Source of the DNA: an uncultured Afifella sp.
Lineage (GTDB): Bacteria; Pseudomonadota; Alphaproteobacteria; Rhizobiales; Afifellaceae
Length of the DNA: 64,000 nucleotides
Direction: 5' to 3'
NCBI GenBank assembly: GCA_947259045.1
Contig: CAMYKZ010000028.1
Span: 1-64,000, forward strand
This document shows, one piece after another, positions 62,286 through 64,000 of this stretch. The notes below the pieces were generated by a model. It ran no database searches. It was not told where the DNA came from and saw only the letters and a program-made list of their open reading frames with translations. Each line of letters opens with the position of its first letter. The first letter of the stretch is position 1. The position numbers and the translations under genes are program-made.

Positions 62286-63275
62286 TCACTGGTTCATCAG
62301 CAGATCCTGCCATTTCTTGCGAAAGGCATCCTTGTTGCCCGCCGACCAGGAAAAGTCATACGGAACGACCTTGAACGACGAGATCGGCGGCAGGTCACCG
62401 CTCGCTGCCACATCGGTGCGGATCGGCCGGCGTCCCATCTCCTGGACGAGAAACTCCTGTGTCGATTTTGACAACGCCCAGTCGATGAACTTTTTCCCGT
62501 TATCCGGGTTTGGTCCGCCCTTGACGAGCGCAATGCCGTCAGGAGCCGCGACTGTGCCGTCTTCGGGATAGACGATTTCAACCGGACCGCCGCCGGCGAC
62601 ATATTTGTAGGCGTTATCCTCAAGCGTTATGCCCACGACGGCTTCGCCGTCATTGACAAACCGCGGCACTGCGCTCGAGCTGCCGGACAGAACGAAATTC
62701 TCCAACATCGGTTTGTAAACGTCCCAGCCCGTGTCGCCGTAAATCGTCAGCACGGTGGCGAGCTGCATGTAGGACGAGCCCGATTTGTCGGCGCGCGCCG
62801 AGGAGATCCGGCCCTTCAGGTCGGCCCGGCCAAGATCTTTCCAGGTCCGCGGATATTCCGCGGCCGCAAGTTTGTCCTTGTTGACGATGAAGACGTTGAC
62901 GATCGCCGTATAGGGCAGCCAGTTGGTGCCGACATTAAACACCGGATCAATCATCTCGGCATCGGACGGCTTGTAGGCTTCCAGCAGGTCTGCTTGAGCT
63001 TCCAGTTGCTCGCCGCCGATACTCCAGATAACATCGGCGCGCGGATTGTCCTTCTCCGCCAGAACCCGGTTGATAATGTCGCCGGACCCGGCCTTGACCA
63101 CTTCCGCCTTGATGCCTGTTTCCGCCTCGAAGCGCGGCACCATCGCACTGATAATCGCGTCATTGTGGGCCGAATAAAGGATCACTTTCTCCTGCGCGGA
63201 CGCGCCGGTCAGCGGCATCGCCGTCAAACCGAAAGCCATAATGAGTGTGTTGAGAACCGTCCCTGTGCGTCGCAT
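62286..63275 (-). CDS. extracellular solute-binding protein, Fe(III)- or phosphonate-type
   Basis: A 329-residue precursor with a signal peptide (about 1-27, ending TGASAQE). The mature N-terminus KVILYSAHNDAIISAMVPRF and the EVVKAGSGDIINRVLAEKDN region place it in the cluster of Fe(III) and 2-aminoethylphosphonate binding proteins. Tyr residues in the second lobe that would bind iron are not clear, so the ligand is left open. GGGAGG 7 bp before ATG 63275 sets the start. First gene of the importer operon. Confidence 0.88.
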   Translation of the reverse strand: MRRTGTVLNTLIMAFGLTAMPLTGASAQEKVILYSAHNDAIISAMVPRFEAETGIKAEVVKAGSGDIINRVLAEKDNPRADVIWSIGGEQLEAQADLLEAYKPSDAEMIDPVFNVGTNWLPYTAIVNVFIVNKDKLAAAEYPRTWKDLGRADLKGRISSARADKSGSSYMQLATVLTIYGDTGWDVYKPMLENFVLSGSSSAVPRFVNDGEAVVGITLEDNAYKYVAGGGPVEIVYPEDGTVAAPDGIALVKGGPNPDNGKKFIDWALSKSTQEFLVQEMGRRPIRTDVAASGDLPPISSFKVVPYDFSWSAGNKDAFRKKWQDLLMNQ

Positions 63276-63443
63276 ATTCTTCCCTCCCGATGGTTCCCGG
63301 CGGCACAAACGCACCGCCAGGTCGCCTGGCACCAGATTGTTTTTCTGATATTCCGCCACGATAGTAGGCACAACCGGATCGCAACATCAAGGCGCTGCGG
63401 AACCGGGCATTTATCGTCCGACTGACCGGCCCGGACCAGGCCG

Positions 63444-64000
63444 TTAGCCGACAAGCGGCGAAGGATAGGTCCGGTTCCTGACCAGTCCGGCCAGGGCATC
63501 CGCAACCCGTTTCCGGTCGCCCGGATAGGTGATCCCGAGCCATCCGGCGCCGCCGGTAAGAACATCGACACAGGCGGCGCGGCTGTCGATCATCGTCTGT
63601 ATGGCGGCGCCGATCTGGAACTCGGCACCATCGGAACGGCCGGAATTGCGGAAACGGTCGAATGCTGCATCGAGAAGCGGGAAGACATCCGGGGTGAAAC
63701 CCCAGATATTCATTGAAACCGGTTCGTCGCCGCGGAAAGTGCTGTCGTCTTCCGCACCGGCAGGGCGCCCGGATATAATTCCGTCGTTTTCCTGCAAATG
63801 ATGATATTCGAGCAGATATTTCAATTGCGAATTGCCGTCGGCGCGACAGACCGCCCGCGACACGCCGCCGGTCGGCGAAAGCGTATCGCGCAGGCAATAG
63901 CTGATCATTGCGAAAGCAGAAGAATTCCGGCCGGACGATGCTCTCAAATGTGGGGCGAGACGGTCGAAAGCCGCCCTGCCGTAAAAGTCGTCGGCATTGA
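63444..64000 (-). CDS. nucleotidyltransferase, partial (5' end outside window)
   Basis: The frame is open to the right edge, where it reads NADDFYGRAAFDRLAPHL, the metal-binding NADDFYG motif of NTP_transferase-fold sugar or nucleoside phosphate transferases. The 185 residues present form the C-terminal half (QLKYLLEYHHLQENDGI, DEPVSMNIWGFTPDVFPLLD). A TTG at 63947 is inside the gene and not its start. The substrate is not identifiable. It is the first gene upstream of the ABC importer and is in the same direction. Confidence 0.72.
   Translation of the reverse strand, partial: NADDFYGRAAFDRLAPHLRASSGRNSSAFAMISYCLRDTLSPTGGVSRAVCRADGNSQLKYLLEYHHLQENDGIISGRPAGAEDDSTFRGDEPVSMNIWGFTPDVFPLLDAAFDRFRNSGRSDGAEFQIGAAIQTMIDSRAACVDVLTGGAGWLGITYPGDRKRVADALAGLVRNRTYPSPLVG

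Overview
The window looks like a chromosomal segment of an alphaproteobacterium of the order Hyphomicrobiales (Rhizobiales). This rests on high GC coding sequence, a ~1600-residue NAD-glutamate dehydrogenase, the zwf-pgl-edd-eda-pgi Entner-Doudoroff operon, HlyU, TerB, IalB and YkvA family proteins, an aerobic-type cobalamin set that uses CbiD, and GC-rich 'Rhizobiales-type' intergenic repeats. I cannot name the genus. Apart from an island border at the far left, the segment reads as core and catabolic chromosome. There is one tRNA relic, no rRNA, no CRISPR array and no intact insertion sequence.

Layout. 1-1233 is the right-hand edge of an integrated element: a tyrosine recombinase broken by a 7-bp tandem duplication, two sets of short direct repeats, and the 3' half of a tRNA-Thr(CGT). 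1317-3456 holds small stress and hypothetical genes (HlyU, TerB, a glutamine amidotransferase). 3462-7615 is cobalamin synthesis (cobK, cbiD, divergent from cobA, cobB). 8112-14455 is the Entner-Doudoroff operon, with start/stop overlaps joining zwf to pgl and eda to pgi, followed at 14584-16515 by a divergent L-idonate / gluconate dehydrogenase pair that would feed it. 16612-19464 pairs a periplasmic phosphate-type binding protein with a degenerate chemoreceptor. 19531-22307 encodes a membrane cytochrome b fused to an ethylbenzene-dehydrogenase-type heme domain plus a 2Fe-2S flavin reductase, and 22510-24291 a GGDEF-EAL protein. 25013-29821 is NAD-glutamate dehydrogenase. 30673-32862 is a tandem family of four small membrane proteins with a 26-codon mini-ORF embedded, then rlmN, a dienelactone hydrolase, amtB-glnK (reversed order), a cytochrome c with an FNR/FixK-type box, a 1-Cys peroxiredoxin, a GFA-family protein and malonyl-CoA synthetase. 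41058-42493 is a decarboxylase pseudogene with an internal out-of-frame deletion.

The least explained block is 43995-47867: a LysR regulator divergent from six co-directional genes, namely two GNAT-like proteins, an isochorismatase-fold protein that appears to have lost its catalytic residues, and three short acidic proteins, two of them paralogues. From 48235 onward come an orphan CoxG, a 49-residue gene with a strong ribosome binding site, and a catabolic neighbourhood (phytanoyl-CoA dioxygenase family, UxaA/GarD-type dehydratase, Gfo/Idh/MocA oxidoreductase, enolase-superfamily enzyme, SDR) that suggests sugar-acid use. A TAXI-TRAP transporter, a complete iron- or phosphonate-type ABC importer and a partial nucleotidyltransferase that leaves the window finish the segment. 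All functions are assigned by reading motifs and family resemblance; no database search was possible.
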